This document shows, one piece after another, positions 1-11,415 of a DNA stretch of 64,000 nucleotides (position 1 is its first letter; each line of letters opens with the position of its first letter). The stretch spans positions 18,273,158 through 18,337,157 of the forward strand of contig NC_054742.1 in the NCBI RefSeq assembly GCF_018143015.1, given 5' to 3'. A model generated the notes under the pieces. That model did no database searches. It was not told the DNA's origin and worked only from the letters and a program-made list of their open reading frames with translations. The stretch is from Lytechinus variegatus (Eukaryota > Echinodermata > Echinoidea > Temnopleuroida > Toxopneustidae). The translations under genes were made by a program, and so were the position numbers.

Positions 1-645
1 CTATACAATGACATATGAGAATGCCTCACATAATCTATCAAAAGATGAAACTAGTAAAGATTTAGGAGTGATAGTCGACACAAAGCTTAGTTTTGACCAG
101 CGCTTTCAGTCAAAGATAAATGAAATTAATTAAAAGAACATTTGTTATCTTCACAAGGAGAACTTTTAATCCTATACAAAGCATTGATTAGATCTCATTT
201 GGAGTCTAAGTTGGTACCGTACCTGAAGTACAGAAACTTCCATATGAACAAACACTGATTCAACTGAGACTTCCTACATTAGCATATCGCCATGCGCGAG
301 GAGATATGATCGCAAAATACAATTTATTTCACATGTATGACCAGGAGATAGTGCCAGATTAGGGTCAGGTGCATGGGCCTGCCAGAGGTCATGATAAAAA
401 ATTGTACATTCCAAGGTCAGTAAATCAGAAACGTAAGAATTCTTTTCACATAAGAATGAGGAAACCCTAGACTAGTCTAAGTACTGAATTAGTAAATGCA
501 TCCAGTGTCCACAGCTTCGAGAATAGACTGGAGAAGTATTGGAGATGTGAACCAGTGATGTTCAAGTTTGACGCTGACCCACCAGGAATTGATCCAGCCA
601 ACCTAAAGAGTAGACATAATTTGGAGCTGAATACAGAGTCTTAGA
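1..645 (+). pseudogene. Decayed LINE (CR1/L2-like) reverse transcriptase, C-terminal part
   Basis: Translating the plus strand across several frames gives the signature of the region after the polymerase domain in CR1/L2-like non-LTR retrotransposons: KDLGVIVDTKLSFDQRF near 54-105, then a broken 'leucine-rich, AYR-ARGDM' segment near 265-310. Many in-frame stops and frame changes interrupt it, so it is a dead fragment. Its 5' part, including the catalytic YADD motif, would lie upstream of the window. The downstream boundary near 645 is only approximate. A related antisense fragment with the same ARGDMIE motif lies at 52930-53170. Clade assignment is from family knowledge and is uncertain. Confidence 0.6.
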
Positions 646-3141
646 CTGTGTTCAGAAGCATCCATAAGTATTATTTTGCCTCTAGATCAAAATACAATAA
701 ATTTTGTTTTATCAATATTCTAAGATAACTTGTTTTATTGTAACCATGACATAACCTTTTTTAATTCAGAATTTAATAACAAGGCAAGGGAATAATAGTT
801 TTTGTGTGATATAAGTATATTTGTATCATCTGCAATAATAACAAATTTAATAATGGAGAGCAAAATATTATATCATTTATAGAAGAAAAAACAACGGGCC
901 GAGGACGGAACCTTGCGATACGCCATTTTTAATATTTTCAGTGGCAGATTTGACAACGTTGATCACTAGCCTACATATTGTTTTCGATCTAATAGTTTTG
1001 AAACCATTCGCCACCTCCCTAATACCATAATGACATGATTTTTTTAAAGTATGTAGTGATCAATGGATCACCTTTGTCAGTTTCTTGCATTATGTAATCA
1101 TGTACGAAGAATAAAGACATATAAGTAGAATATTCTTTTCTAAAACTTAATTGTTGTAAACATAAAATATTGTAAGTGGTCTGTAGCAGCAATTTCAGGT
1201 ACAAATTTCTGATGACCTCCGCGCATGGAAAATTTGTCTTCGCCATTTTTGCTTTGTCATTAATGTGTGTAGGGTACCGCGATTTGGCTTCAAATCACCA
1301 GTTTTGAGACGTGTTGAAGAAAGGGCAAGGAGTGAATCTGTGTCCAATGGTAAGTTTAGTAAATGTAGAGTATTAAGCTGAATGTATGTTTAGGTTTTCA
1401 TGTGGCGGCTTTCTCAACACAAAGTGCCACAGTTTGTATTTTTTTTTGGTGAGCGAGCATTTGTCATGTTTGTCCCCTGAGGGTTGGGATAGGTGGAGCG
1501 GAGGGTAGCAGTAGTGAAGTGTAGTGGAGCCTATCCGATCCCTTGCTTGAGGTACCTTATTCCCTAATATTTTGGCAAACATTCTTTGTCCATCAGCATT
1601 CCACTTCCAGTCGGGAAGAGTTCCTTTTGCAAAGGCCACCCAAAGTGAAAAATATATTAGGCCTGTGGGGTTAAGGACTTTAGGGTGGCTGCCGCAAAAC
1701 TTACATTAGGAACTCTTTCCTTCTGTCAGTATTCCAGTGAGTCCACACTTCATGTGTGTCCATACTTTGTGGACAGTCATTATCTCAAAAACTAGCCAAT
1801 ATCTTTAAAATCTGACATCATCAAAGTGACAAGTGACCGAAAATGACCCTTAAGCGTAAGTTTCTTTCGGATGACTTCAGTATTCATGAAAATATAGACA
1901 AAAGATTGGCAAATTTGTCACCGTTAGCACCTGTTCTGAAGAAATCTGAAATTCTCAACAACTTCAAGCATCAGTCCATCACGATATCATAACTTTGCAA
2001 GTAGATATCATAAAAATGTGAGAGTGACTGATTCTTTATAGCATTTTGTCGTCAATCACTCAATGTGATAAAATATCTCACCTGTTGAGCTTGAGTTTTT
2101 TTTTAAATCTCCACAAAAACTTTGGTCCGTGAAGTTAGGTCACACTTTTTCAGAACGGTTTTCCAACACAGCGCATTCGTTGATTGGATTAGATCTATAG
2201 AGTTATTAGATCGCGATACCCATGATACCGGCAAAAGAAAACCAGTCAGATCACAGGTCCCTATGCTAATGAGCAAAAAGGCCAGATTCATCCAAATCAT
2301 CTTGTGGCTGAATCCTCCTCCTTGCAAAATCTTGTGATTCGTGAGATTTTCTTTCTCTAAGAATTTACCTGTTTTAACCTCAAGTTAAATGAAATATTAT
2401 TGCAGCATCAGATAGAGCAAAAGTTACTCTTTCATATTGGTTATTTATTTTGTATACAATAATTTTTTAAATAAGTAAATTTCTGGCCGGAAAATGTGCC
2501 TCAAAACTGAATTTTCTTTCTCTGTTTTCTTTTGCAAATTGTGCAAAACTTTTTATTTTGAACCTCAATGATCTCTATATCACCATAAAGCTGAACTTTC
2601 TCACAATGCCACTCTTGATATGCGGCACCTTTTAATCAGGTCAAGATCACACTTTTCCCACCAAGGTACAAGACGAGATTTCTGAAATTTTGTTCTTGCA
2701 TGAAATCCAGAGTTCTGATTGGCTGGATAAGGTTCACAGAACAACAGGCGCAGGGTATTTGAGGAGATTACCACATGGGAAGTGTGACCTTCCCAAGAAC
2801 CCTGCACTGGAACCGTTGGAATTTACCATTGTGTGGTCTTTTTGACCAATGAGAGTGCAGTATTCTTGTTTTCAAGCTGCTTTATGTATTTGAAAATGTG
2901 TGATCTTGACCCGATTAAACCAATTCTTATTTTGAAACCTATATCATTTCAAAGCATACATATTCAGCTTTATCATGATATAAAAATCATTTGGGCTCAA
3001 ACAAAAATAAAGTGTGAAAATAGCAGCTTTTGTCAGGTGAAAATATTTATTTTTTAGCATATTTTAGATCAAAATTTTAACCTATATTACAAAATCTTTG
3101 AATAAATCTAAACACATGACCTGAAAGAATGATTCTTCTTC
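646..3141. other. AT-rich non-coding stretch
   Basis: I find no supported gene here. Open frames are short, lack recognisable motifs and have no convincing splice context. A GC-richer patch at about 1480-1640 has no coding signature I can identify. Confidence 0.4.
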
Positions 3142-4348
3142 TTTACAATTAGGCCTGGGACTTTCAGGTTTTTTTCTCTTCGGGTACCCGTGGTAATTTT
3201 CGGGCGGGTACCCGGGTACCCGAAAATCATGTCGCTCGAAATATGACTGGTGGAAAAACCCCATACAGTAGGTGACGTCATCAAGCCAATGCGATGCAAG
3301 CCAATTTATGAATGAAAATATAGTAAGCATGCGCATTGCAAGCCTCCCGTGCGCCACGCAGTATTCTATCGAAACAAGTCTGCAATACTCTGTCACCTAA
3401 TACCAAAATTGACCTAGAATTCCACTTTTCTATATTTTATATGAATTCTAAAAGGTATTCTCAGAGGATCTATTTTCTCACCGATACCGCACAGGTAAGC
3501 AATTTTTTATTACTTCTTGATTTTCCGTCAAAATCTTACGAAGTATAGCGTCGATATTACATCGTGTTCGTGGGTTTGTAGAATCTATCGCTCCGTGAAC
3601 AAAGTCGATTGATTTCCGGGTTTCGGAGCGTCAAATGCGCCAGCCAATCACAATCGTGTTACCATTTTCGGTTTATGATGAACTGAAAATGGTATCAAGA
3701 ACGGTATCCGAAACCCGGAAATCAATTGACTTTGTTCACGTAGCGATAGATTCTACAAACTCACAAACACGATGCAACATCGACGCTACTTCGTAAGATT
3801 TTGACGGAAAAGTAAGAAGTAATAAAATTTGCTTACTTGCGTGGTATCGGTGAGAAAACAGATCCTCTGAGAATACCTTTCATAATTCATATGAAATAAA
3901 GGAAAGTGGAATTCTAGGTCGATTTTGGTACGAAGTGACAGAGTAATGCAGACTTGTTTTGACAGAATACTGCGTGGGGCTGAGGCTTGCAATGCGCATG
4001 GTTACTATATTTTCATTCATAAATTGGCTTGCGTCGCAGTGGCTGGATGACGTAACTGCGCTGCAAAAGAAACATGGCGACGATTGAACGATCTTAGTCA
4101 CATCATCATCACTTGAAAAACTAGTATATTTATGGATATTTCGAGGGTAATTGGTGAGATTCAAAATGAGACTTGTGTACTTTTGTGATGAGTTTACAAT
4201 AATGTCTTACACTACGCAATACAAATCAAATGTACGTTATACTGGTAAGCAATTTTCGGGTATCGGGTATTGATTTTTCTACCCGGGTACCCGACGCTTA
4301 CGGGCGGGACCCGGGTACCCGGGTTTTAGTCCCAGCCCTATTTACAAT
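3142..4348. mobile_element. Foldback hAT-type non-autonomous transposon with 8-bp target duplication
   Basis: The element spans 3150-4340 and begins TAGGCCTGGGACT; the reverse complement of its right end begins TAGGGCTGGGACT. It is flanked by perfect 8-bp direct repeats TTTACAAT at 3142-3149 and 4341-4348. An 8-bp duplication with a TAGGG-type terminus is typical of the hAT superfamily. Almost the whole 1191 bp is an inverted repeat centred near 3670 (ACCATTTTC against GAAAATGGT), with arms of roughly 0.5 kb. The GGGTACCCG motif recurs near both ends. It encodes no transposase: the similar 70- and 68-residue frames in the two arms are mirror images of one repeated sequence. Confidence 0.85.
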
Positions 4349-5042
4349 GGTACCAAATTCATGAAATTCGATGCACAATTAGAGCAGCAATGACCGAATG
4401 AAAAGAGGTATTTTGGTCCGCATCAAGCTCATTAAATATGCAAAACATCTCAAGTCATGAATATCACTTGGATGAAAGAAGCCACTTTCTTGGGACCTGC
4501 AGTCTGACTGAAAACCCCTTGAATTGACCTACATGTACTAGTACATGTACCTACTTCAACTGTACTTCACATTTTCGTCAATAATTTTTGTTTACAATTT
4601 TGCCGTCAATGTGGTAAATATTTTTAAAATTTGTTTTGTATAAATGGCATTATCCTGGTGTTTAAGTCACCAGTCCATTCACTGACACTGCCGTTTATTC
4701 AGAGCTGGCTGACGACTTATTTAAATTCAACGAACGAGTGCACACAGTCAGTAGAGGCGCTGGTCAGAAAATTGGGATCGTCTCAGCTCAGTTTACAGGG
4801 ACTGTCTCAGTTTATAAGGATTTTTTCACACAAGAAATCTAGGACATGTAGGAAAGGTCATTCACCTGTTGAGTGCCAACACCAATCAAGAGTGCTAGTC
4901 AATGTAAACATATCGGGTTTCATAACAAGATTATTGGAAGATGCAAGTCATAATAAACGGTGAACTGGGGGGAATTGAGGTCACCGAATCTATTTTTAGC
5001 ACTCTCAATTCCCCTATTGCTGTCTTTGTCCCGTAGGGAGAA
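4349..5042. other. Non-coding spacer
   Basis: I see no gene. The 110-codon frame at 4631-4963 has no recognisable motif, no splice context and unremarkable composition. Confidence 0.4.
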
Positions 5043-5055
5043 GTGAAGAAAAAAG

Positions 5056-5215
5056 TCCCCATAAACAAGGATATCCTTATAAACCAAGACAAATTACGGT
5101 ATGTCTTGATAGATTGAGACTGTCCTTGTTTATGATAAACAAATGACAAGGACAGTCTCAATCTATCAAGACATACTGTAATTTGTCTTGGTTTATATAA
5201 GGATATCCTTGTTTT
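5056..5215. repeat. Perfect hairpin MITE-like repeat
   Basis: An inverted repeat with arms of about 65 bp at roughly 5064-5130 and 5148-5213. Each arm carries AAGGATATCCTTAT, AAACCAAGACAAATTAC and GATAGATTGAGACTGTCC, separated by a short spacer. Mismatches are few (for example ACGGTA against ACAGTA), so it is young. It abuts the large long-TIR element at 5357. GTCCC motifs sit outside each arm, but I cannot fix a target duplication. Confidence 0.7.
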
Positions 5216-5356
5216 CTGGGAGTGGGACAATCCCGTCAAAACAAATGATTGTGAATAATTGTGAACAAATTTAAGTCTGACGAATATTTCATATTTTTTA
5301 AATGTCCGCAAAGTTTGGACACCCCATCATACGTTAGCCTAGGCCCCAGCGAATCA

Positions 5357-6247
5357 GGGACAACTCGGACCACGGGACATCTCGGACCGCGGGCCGAGTT
5401 GTCCCACCCATTACGAGATTTTTTTTCCACAAGTTTGCGTCTATTTTTCCGTAATTTCGAAATTTCTTGTAAAGATTTTCTAGAGATATGGTCTGATGGT
5501 AATGTTCTTCACTTTCTATTACTTTTTTTTTCGCTGAAATAAAAAAAAGTGTAATTTTAGGCGTTTTTTGACAGCTCGCGATTCCCATAGGCGCGCGTGT
5601 ATTAACTGTGTCGGTGCTCGGCTCGGCCCCGCTCAATAACTGACTTGATTTTGTGATCATTTCTCCTCAAAGTACCACTTTTATCGCAGAAGATGGACTT
5701 TGTTGTATTCCATTACCTCCATTTTCTCATCACAAGGATAAAATTTGGTGTATTTGCACGATTTTGATCAAGTTTTTCACCTTTTTCTCTCTGGTCGCAA
5801 GAAGCGAACAACCGATGAACGGTCCGCTGCTCTTCATCGTAATTCTCCGTAGCTCGGCCGCCTAAACTGGCGGGGTGGGATTCAGACCGAATCCACAATG
5901 GAAGTGGGCGTGCACAGCAAAGAGCAGAGCTTGACTGAGTGAGAGATCGAGTGAACTCGAGTTTGAAGCTTGGCAGTGTATATAGGCTCTGCCTTTTTTT
6001 GTAAATATATATTTTTCAATTTTTTCTATATTGATTTTACCTGGTTTCGAGCTCTAAGATTGTAATGATATAATTATGCTTCAATTTCTTTGACTGAGTG
6101 TGACTATGGTGTGGATGTTTGAGTTGCTCAAAAATATTTTTACGTGGGTGGGGGCTCGGGGCGATTTCACTCTTGCCCCCGAAATGCGAAAAAAATATAT
6201 TCGGGGTGTAGCTGTGTGGGCATGTCAGGCTGAGGGTAGCCATCAAT
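5357..6247 (+). repeat. Left inverted arm of the 5.3-kb element
   Basis: It matches the reverse complement of 9768-10656 nearly base for base. An open frame of about 70 codons at 5653-5865 is mirrored at 10151-10363 with one residue changed. That follows from recent arm identity and does not show coding selection. The outer 49 bp contain three copies of GGGACA(A/T)CTCGG in both orientations, a plausible protein-binding end. Confidence 0.85.
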
Positions 6248-7609
6248 TAAAAAAAGTGTTTTATTTGGGGGCTTGATTTTTAATTAATTATTTGTATTTT
6301 TTACAGGATTTAAAATAAAACTGATTTACTTTCTTTAATTTCATTTCTTGGTCTCAAGGGTGGATGTCAGGCTGCCGGGATGGAATTCAGCCACAATTGC
6401 CAATGGAAGTGGACATACTTGTACAGTCGTGAGCTTGGAGACTGAAGCCTTGCCCTACAGCTTAGAATATTTTTTAATCAAGTTTTAGGCCACTCAGTCT
6501 TATTCCCATTTGAAATATAATCAGGGCCGGATCCAAAATTTCCCTACAGGGCCGGGGGGCATTTTGTCTAGGAATTTTTGACAAAAGGTCTTTACTGCCA
6601 AATCACAGTAATTTTTTCTCAGGAAAAATTTGACAAGCAAAAAAAAAAAAGAAAAAAATGTTGTAAGTTGCCTTTTCAGTACTTTTTAAGGGGGGCGAAT
6701 GTGCCCCCTCCCTCGATTCGCCACTAGAACTTATGTCCATATTATTTAGTTTTAATTTTTACAGGAGGAAAGAATACCAAATTCAATAAGTTTTATGTTT
6801 TGCATTTTTACCAATTATTGTTTATTCAAGTAAAATGTATTTTAGTATTGTTCCAAAATGCATCACCTAATTAACTTGTTTGAATTTAAAATGCAAACCT
6901 GAATAAAAATGAATTATGAACTTTGAATAAATAGAAAATAATATGTTATATTCTGTAAATTGTAATATTTTCAAATCATATTTTATCTCCATTCTTATCT
7001 TATCATTGTCTCCCTTTCTCATTATGTTCATCACTCTCATTTCAATTAAATTTATATTCTATTACTGGAATAAAAAAAGACAATACTCAACAATGAAACA
7101 TCGATCAATAGAAAAAAAACAAAGAAAAAGAGGGAAAATACAAAGAAATGACAGGTACAAGGAGGGGGGGGGGGTAACAACAAGTCATTCTTGTCTGGGT
7201 TTTAAAAACAGGAGAAGAGTCGTCAATACAATATTGCAAATAGCAACTATGAAGAGGGTTTGGTTTTTATCAAATAATTTTTGCAGTTCCTTTGGAGTGA
7301 TGTTATTTTTGTTTCACCCATTCTAGAAAGTGAACTTTGTATCTAACACTAAGTTGCCCTAGTGTTGTTTTCCAATCTACATTTTCTAGTTCCTTGTATC
7401 ATGTATGGATGAAATCATTTAAGGTGTACCAGTTAGAAAAATTGTTGACTTTTGGTATATATTTACATTAATCATGCAAGTTGCAGGTATGATCACCTTC
7501 TCAATGACTCTTAAGACAAGCTTCTGCAATTAATAAAATATATTGTATTTACTAGATAATTTGAACAACTGGACCAAATTGTGGCAAGATTAATGAGCTA
7601 TATATAAGT

Positions 7610-7965
7610 GACAATGGGGAACCCGAGGCTGATAATGATATGATTTGAGCAAAGAAACAATAAAAATTTGATCAAAATCGGATAAGGAAAAACAATATTA
7701 TCGCTGCATTTTAAAGAATGATTTGTATTTTTCTGGTGAAACAGGTCTGGCGTTTCTTCATGGATATTTAATCGGCAACCTCATGATGTCATATCCTCAC
7801 TTGTTCTTTGTATTTTATTATGTGAAATTAGATTAATTTTTTAAAGTTGAATTCAATAACCCCGCTATTTGTTATCAGATTTTTATGAAATAAGCACTTT
7901 GATATGTGAATGTTGCTATGTCTACATTATTCATATATAAATATTTTCATCCCGGAGCATCCCTT
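7610..7965. repeat. MITE of the TTAAAGGGATG family
   Basis: Its right end reads GGAGCATCCCTTTAAA, whose reverse complement matches the left end of a related copy at 37678 (TTAAAGGGATGATCC). The interiors also match: AATCGGATAA, then CTGGTGAAACAG, then CTTGTTCTTTGTATTT against CGGTGAAACAG and CTTCTTTTTTGTATTT. The terminal TTAA suggests TTAA-targeting, piggyBac-like mobilisation (inference). The left end of this copy is eroded. Confidence 0.5.
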
Positions 7966-8009
7966 TAAATAATTTATTTATTATTTCTTTTTCTCGAGAA
8001 AGAGTATAG

Positions 8010-8420
8010 TCTCTACAATAAAACAAGTGGAATGCCTCTGGCGGTCTCACCTGCATCACGTGATTCAATATAACAGTAGTGCTGACTTTGAAAACTACTA
8101 TATACAACTCGCACAAGATGTTCAGTGATACTGGGTTACTCTTATTTCCATGTCTTATGAAATATACCAATACACTTAAAGAGATATGATGGTAATTCAA
8201 CAAATACCCCCAATGTGGCCAAAGTTCATTGACCTTACATGACCCTTGACCTTGATAATGTGACCTGGAACTCGCTGCAGGATGTTCAGTGATATAAGTT
8301 ATGCTGTCATTTAATAATCTTTGGTTATTAAATGACAGCATTAAGATTTGATGTTGATGCTGCCGTCGGAAAAGCGGCGCCTATAGTCTCACTCTGCCAT
8401 CCAGGTGAGACAAAAATCAT
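8010..8420. repeat. Dispersed repeat with perfect 17-bp hairpin
   Basis: The block begins near AAGTGGAATGCCTCTGGCGG and ends near CGGCGCCTATAGTCTCACTC, and carries several GACCTTGACC-type stretches. I believe this family is common in marine invertebrate genomes, but that is recollection and not shown here. At 8301-8341 a perfect 17-bp stem (ATGCTGTCATTTAATAA against its complement) encloses a 7-base loop. Confidence 0.5.
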
Positions 8421-9074
8421 GACATGCACAGTGATGAAAAATAAAGCATTAAAATGAATTTAATCAAAAAGAAAAACCACATGCTATGTAAAAGAAATTA
8501 AAATTTAAAATCATAAATTCGTCATTTTTATTGAATGAAGAATTTAATTTATTTATAATTGGAAAAAAGGATTACCCCTATTTTCTTTCAATGTAACCAA
8601 GTTACTTGTAGGGCCTAATATGATTTTTCATCACATGACATGATTTTGAACAAAAATCAAGCCATATTTTTGGGTTACGTGGGACGGAATCTACATGGCG
8701 GCATTCGTGGGACGGATTTTTCTTCTTAAATCTATCTCTGCCGGCTATTCACCTTATCCCCATCCCTCCCCATCATCCTCGTCCCTATCATCATCCCCTT
8801 GGGCACAAAACTGTCCGCAAAGGTAGAGGGGACCACAGGCTGCAAAATTTGACAAATATTTAAAAAAAGGTTATCGCCCAAATGTAGGGTAATTTTTAAC
8901 CCCAAAACAATTGACAAGAAAAAAGAGGGGGTTTTCAATAATAAAAGGTCATTTAGTCCTAAACACATGTATCATTTCAATTGTGAATGATTCATTATTT
9001 TGTTCTCCATGAAGAAAAATAGTAGGGTGGACATTTGGTATTGTGTCCCCCTATTTTTGGTAGGGGGACACGTC

Positions 9075-9470
9075 CCCCCCCCCCCCCCCCCCCCCGATTT
9101 CCTCCCATAATCATCCCTCACATCCTCGTCCTTCTCACCATCTCATGCACCCCTCTTATCAAGAGTCATCATCTCTCTTATTTATATCCCTCATGCACCT
9201 CCTCTTCCCTCTCATCATCAAGGCCCACCCCTTATCATCGCCATCCCTCACATCCTCATCTCCATCTCTTTCCCTTTGTCCCTCTCATCATCCCCCCCCC
9301 TCATCAAAGATCCTCATCCCTCTTATCATCACCATCTCTCACCTCCTCGTCCCTCTCATCAAGGCCCACCCCTCGTTATCGCCGGTATGCTATCATCGCC
9401 ATCCCTCACATCGTCGTCCCTTTTACCCTATATCCAAAACTCTGCTCTCTACACAAAGGAAACTCAATAT
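9075..9470. repeat. Homopolymer C tract and pyrimidine-rich CATCC/TCATC tract
   Basis: A run of about 20 C residues at 9075-9095 is followed by some 370 bp of degenerate (TCATCCC)n-like sequence. Open frames across it (for example 145 and 160 codons) are Ser/Pro/His-rich products of the simple repeat and are not genes. Confidence 0.75.
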
Positions 9471-9767
9471 AAAAATTAAAAATGAAATTGGCATGCCCAC
9501 ACAGATACACCTAGAACATTTTCACATTTCGGGGGCAGGAGTGAAAATGCTCGGAGCCCCCATCCACGTATTTTTTGTTCGGCTCAAACATCCACACCAC
9601 AGTCACATTCAAAGTCAAAGAAATTAAAGCATATTGATTATTGCAACTTAAAACTCAACTCTACACCACGGAAATTCAATATTAAAAATAAAATGGAAAA
9701 AAAGGCCTAAAAATGATCAATTTTTAAAGTGAAAAATTATGCCCCCCCTCTCCAAAAAAAAAAAAAA

Positions 9768-10656
9768 TTATTGATGGCTAGCCTCAGCCCGGCATGCCCA
9801 CACAGCTACACCCCGAATATATTTTTTTCGCATTTCGGGGGCAAGAGTGAAATCGCCCCGAGCCCCCACCCACGTAAAAATATTTTTGAGCAACTCAAAC
9901 ATCCACACCATAGTCACACTCAGTCAAAGAAATTGAAGCATAATTATATCATTACAATCTTAGAGCTCGAAACCAGGGAAAATCAATATAGAAAAAATTG
10001 AAAAATATATATTTACAAAAAAAAGGCAGAGCCTATACGACACTGCCAAGCTTCAAACTCTAGTTCACTCTCTCTCACTCAGTCAAGCTCAGCTCTTTGA
10101 CTGCACGCCCACTTCCATTGTGGATTCGGGCTAAATCCCACCCCGCCAGTTTAGGCGGCCGAGCTACGGAGAATTACGATGAAGAGCAGCGGACCGTTCA
10201 TCGGTTGTTCGCTTCTTGCGACCAGAGAGAAAAAGGTGAAAAACTTGATCAAAATCATGCAAATACACCAAATTTTATCCTTGTGATGAGAAAATGGAGG
10301 TAATGGAATACAACAAAGTCCATCTTCTGCGATAAAAGTGGTACTTTGAGGAGAAATGATCACAAAATCAAGTCAGTTATTGAGCGGGGCCGAGCCGAGC
10401 ACCGACACAGTTAATACACGCGCGCCTATGGGAATCGCGAGCTGTCGAAAAACGCCTAAAATTACACTTTTTTTATTTCAGCGAAAAAAAAGTAATAGAA
10501 AGTGAAGAACATTACCATCAGACCATATCTCTAGAGAATCTTTACAAGAAATTTCAAAATTACGGAAAAATAGACGCAAACTTGTGGAAAAAAATCTCGT
10601 ACTGGGTGGGACAACTCGGCCAGCGGTCCGAGATGTCCCGTGGTCCGAGTTGTCCC
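9768..10656 (-). repeat. Right inverted arm of the 5.3-kb element
   Basis: Reverse complement of 5357-6247. Differences are scattered single substitutions and small length changes in homopolymers, for example GCGGGCC against GCTGGCC near the outer end. This indicates a recent insertion or arm homogenisation. The outer end lies about 0.7 kb upstream of the V-ATPase start codon. Confidence 0.85.
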
Positions 10657-11367
10657 GTCCCCGCCCCAGCGCCCAGGCCAGTTATTAGAAGTAGCACGTC
10701 TATAATACAGGGATACAGTCCCTGGCCTGGGCATGGCATTGATATTTGCTGGGATTCTGCGTGTGGAAACGAACGACACGACAGTCATTGTCATTGACAT
10801 TACGCTTACGTTACGATTCTAACTTTATCTTGATCTAACCAAATACATACACAAGGAAGTGAATGGTCTACGGATTCTATAAAAAAATAAATGAAATAGT
10901 CTAAGTTAGATCTAAATAATCTTACCTGCACTCTACTTTATGGGGGAAAATAAAAGAAGATTTGTTTTTACTCGGCACATATGCACATCGCATCCATCAT
11001 CCTCCTGGGTGGGTCGTGACATTACTTGTAGGGTGAATTTTAAATTAGGATATAATATTTAAAAATAAAACTTATACTAATTGTTTATTTATAAACGAAT
11101 CGCATTGATTATTAACCAGCCTGAATCAATCAAAATTTATTGAAATATCAAATGTGATTTGGCCTGTACCTTATTTTTTTTTAACGTTTTAAATGTTTGA
11201 ACAATTTTCACCTTCTTGATGTCCCCTATTTAAACAGAATGGACCTGGCCGACTGTGCAAGAGATAGATCGAAATTACAGAATTTACTCATATCCTGAGA
11301 AAAAGCTGCTGAGCTGAGCTGAGATTGCCACGGAAAAACCAAGAAGAGAACATTATTAACGTCAAGA
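10657..11367 (+). promoter_or_regulatory. Upstream region and presumed 5' UTR of the V-ATPase subunit F gene
   Basis: Between the long-TIR element and the ATG there is unique sequence. A TATTTAAA box-like motif lies at 11227-11234, about 135 bp before the start codon, so transcription could begin near 11260. The start context GTCAAGAATGG has a purine at -3 and G at +4, close to Kozak. I cannot exclude an untranslated upstream exon. Promoter assignment is inference. Confidence 0.4.
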
Positions 11368-11415
11368 ATGGCGCATTCATCGAAAGGGAAACTCGTAGCT
11401 GTAATTGGCGATGAA
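11368..11415 (+). CDS. ATP6V1F: V-type proton ATPase subunit F, exon 1 of 4
   Basis: This exon encodes MAHSSKGKLVAVIGDE, matching the N terminus of eukaryotic V-ATPase subunit F (KLxAVIGDED), and ends at a GTGAGT donor in phase 0. The joined coding sequence is 11368-11415, 19103-19184, 22182-22387 and 23887-23916: 366 nt or 121 residues, compared with about 119 in mammals. Subunit F is a small Rossmann-like subunit of the V1 central stalk. It pairs with subunit D and couples ATP hydrolysis in the cytosolic A3B3 head to proton pumping through V0 into endosomes, lysosomes and other compartments. All junctions are GT-AG and phases agree, so the gene looks intact. Intron 1 (11416-19102) is large and repeat-filled. 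Confidence 0.95.

Larger units (their letters stand above)
6248..9767. other. Interior of the 5.3-kb element: stacked repeats, no transposase seen
   Basis: It contains a degenerate GACAAGCAAAA-type repeat (6534-6735), which also occurs at 13268-13440 and 15000-15300; AT-rich sequence with a short 127-codon frame at 6943-7326 that has no recognisable domain; a TTAA-family element near 7610-7965; a dispersed repeat with a perfect hairpin (8010-8420); and a C-tract plus pyrimidine-rich block (9075-9470). At 9490-9640 there is a diverged second copy of the inner part of the right arm, about 300 bp from the arm itself. Confidence 0.5.
5357..10656. mobile_element. 5.3-kb transposable element with inverted arms of about 0.89 kb
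   Basis: Arms 5357-6247 and 9768-10656 are near-identical inverted copies. Both ends begin GGGACAACTCGGACC and carry GGGACATCTCGG and a CCGAGTTGTCCC terminus-like motif, so each end can itself form a hairpin of about 49 bp. A 9-bp direct repeat GCCCCAGCG lies just outside both ends (5343-5351 and 10663-10671). It is offset by 5-6 bp, so it is only a candidate target duplication. Long TIRs with about 9-bp duplications recall Mutator-like elements, and long folded arms recall Foldback elements. The 3.5-kb interior has no transposase I can recognise and consists of other repeats, so this copy is probably non-autonomous. Confidence 0.75.

Noticed and set aside
3336..3992. Paired similar ORFs of 70 and 68 codons
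   Set aside because: They are the two arms of the hAT foldback element read in opposite directions.
5653..5865. Conserved 70-residue protein repeated at 10151-10363
   Set aside because: The two frames are mirror copies in the inverted arms. Similarity follows from arm identity, and no domain is recognisable.
9035..9627. Ser/Pro/His-rich ORFs of 145 and 160 codons
   Set aside because: They are products of a C-tract and a degenerate TCATCCC simple repeat.
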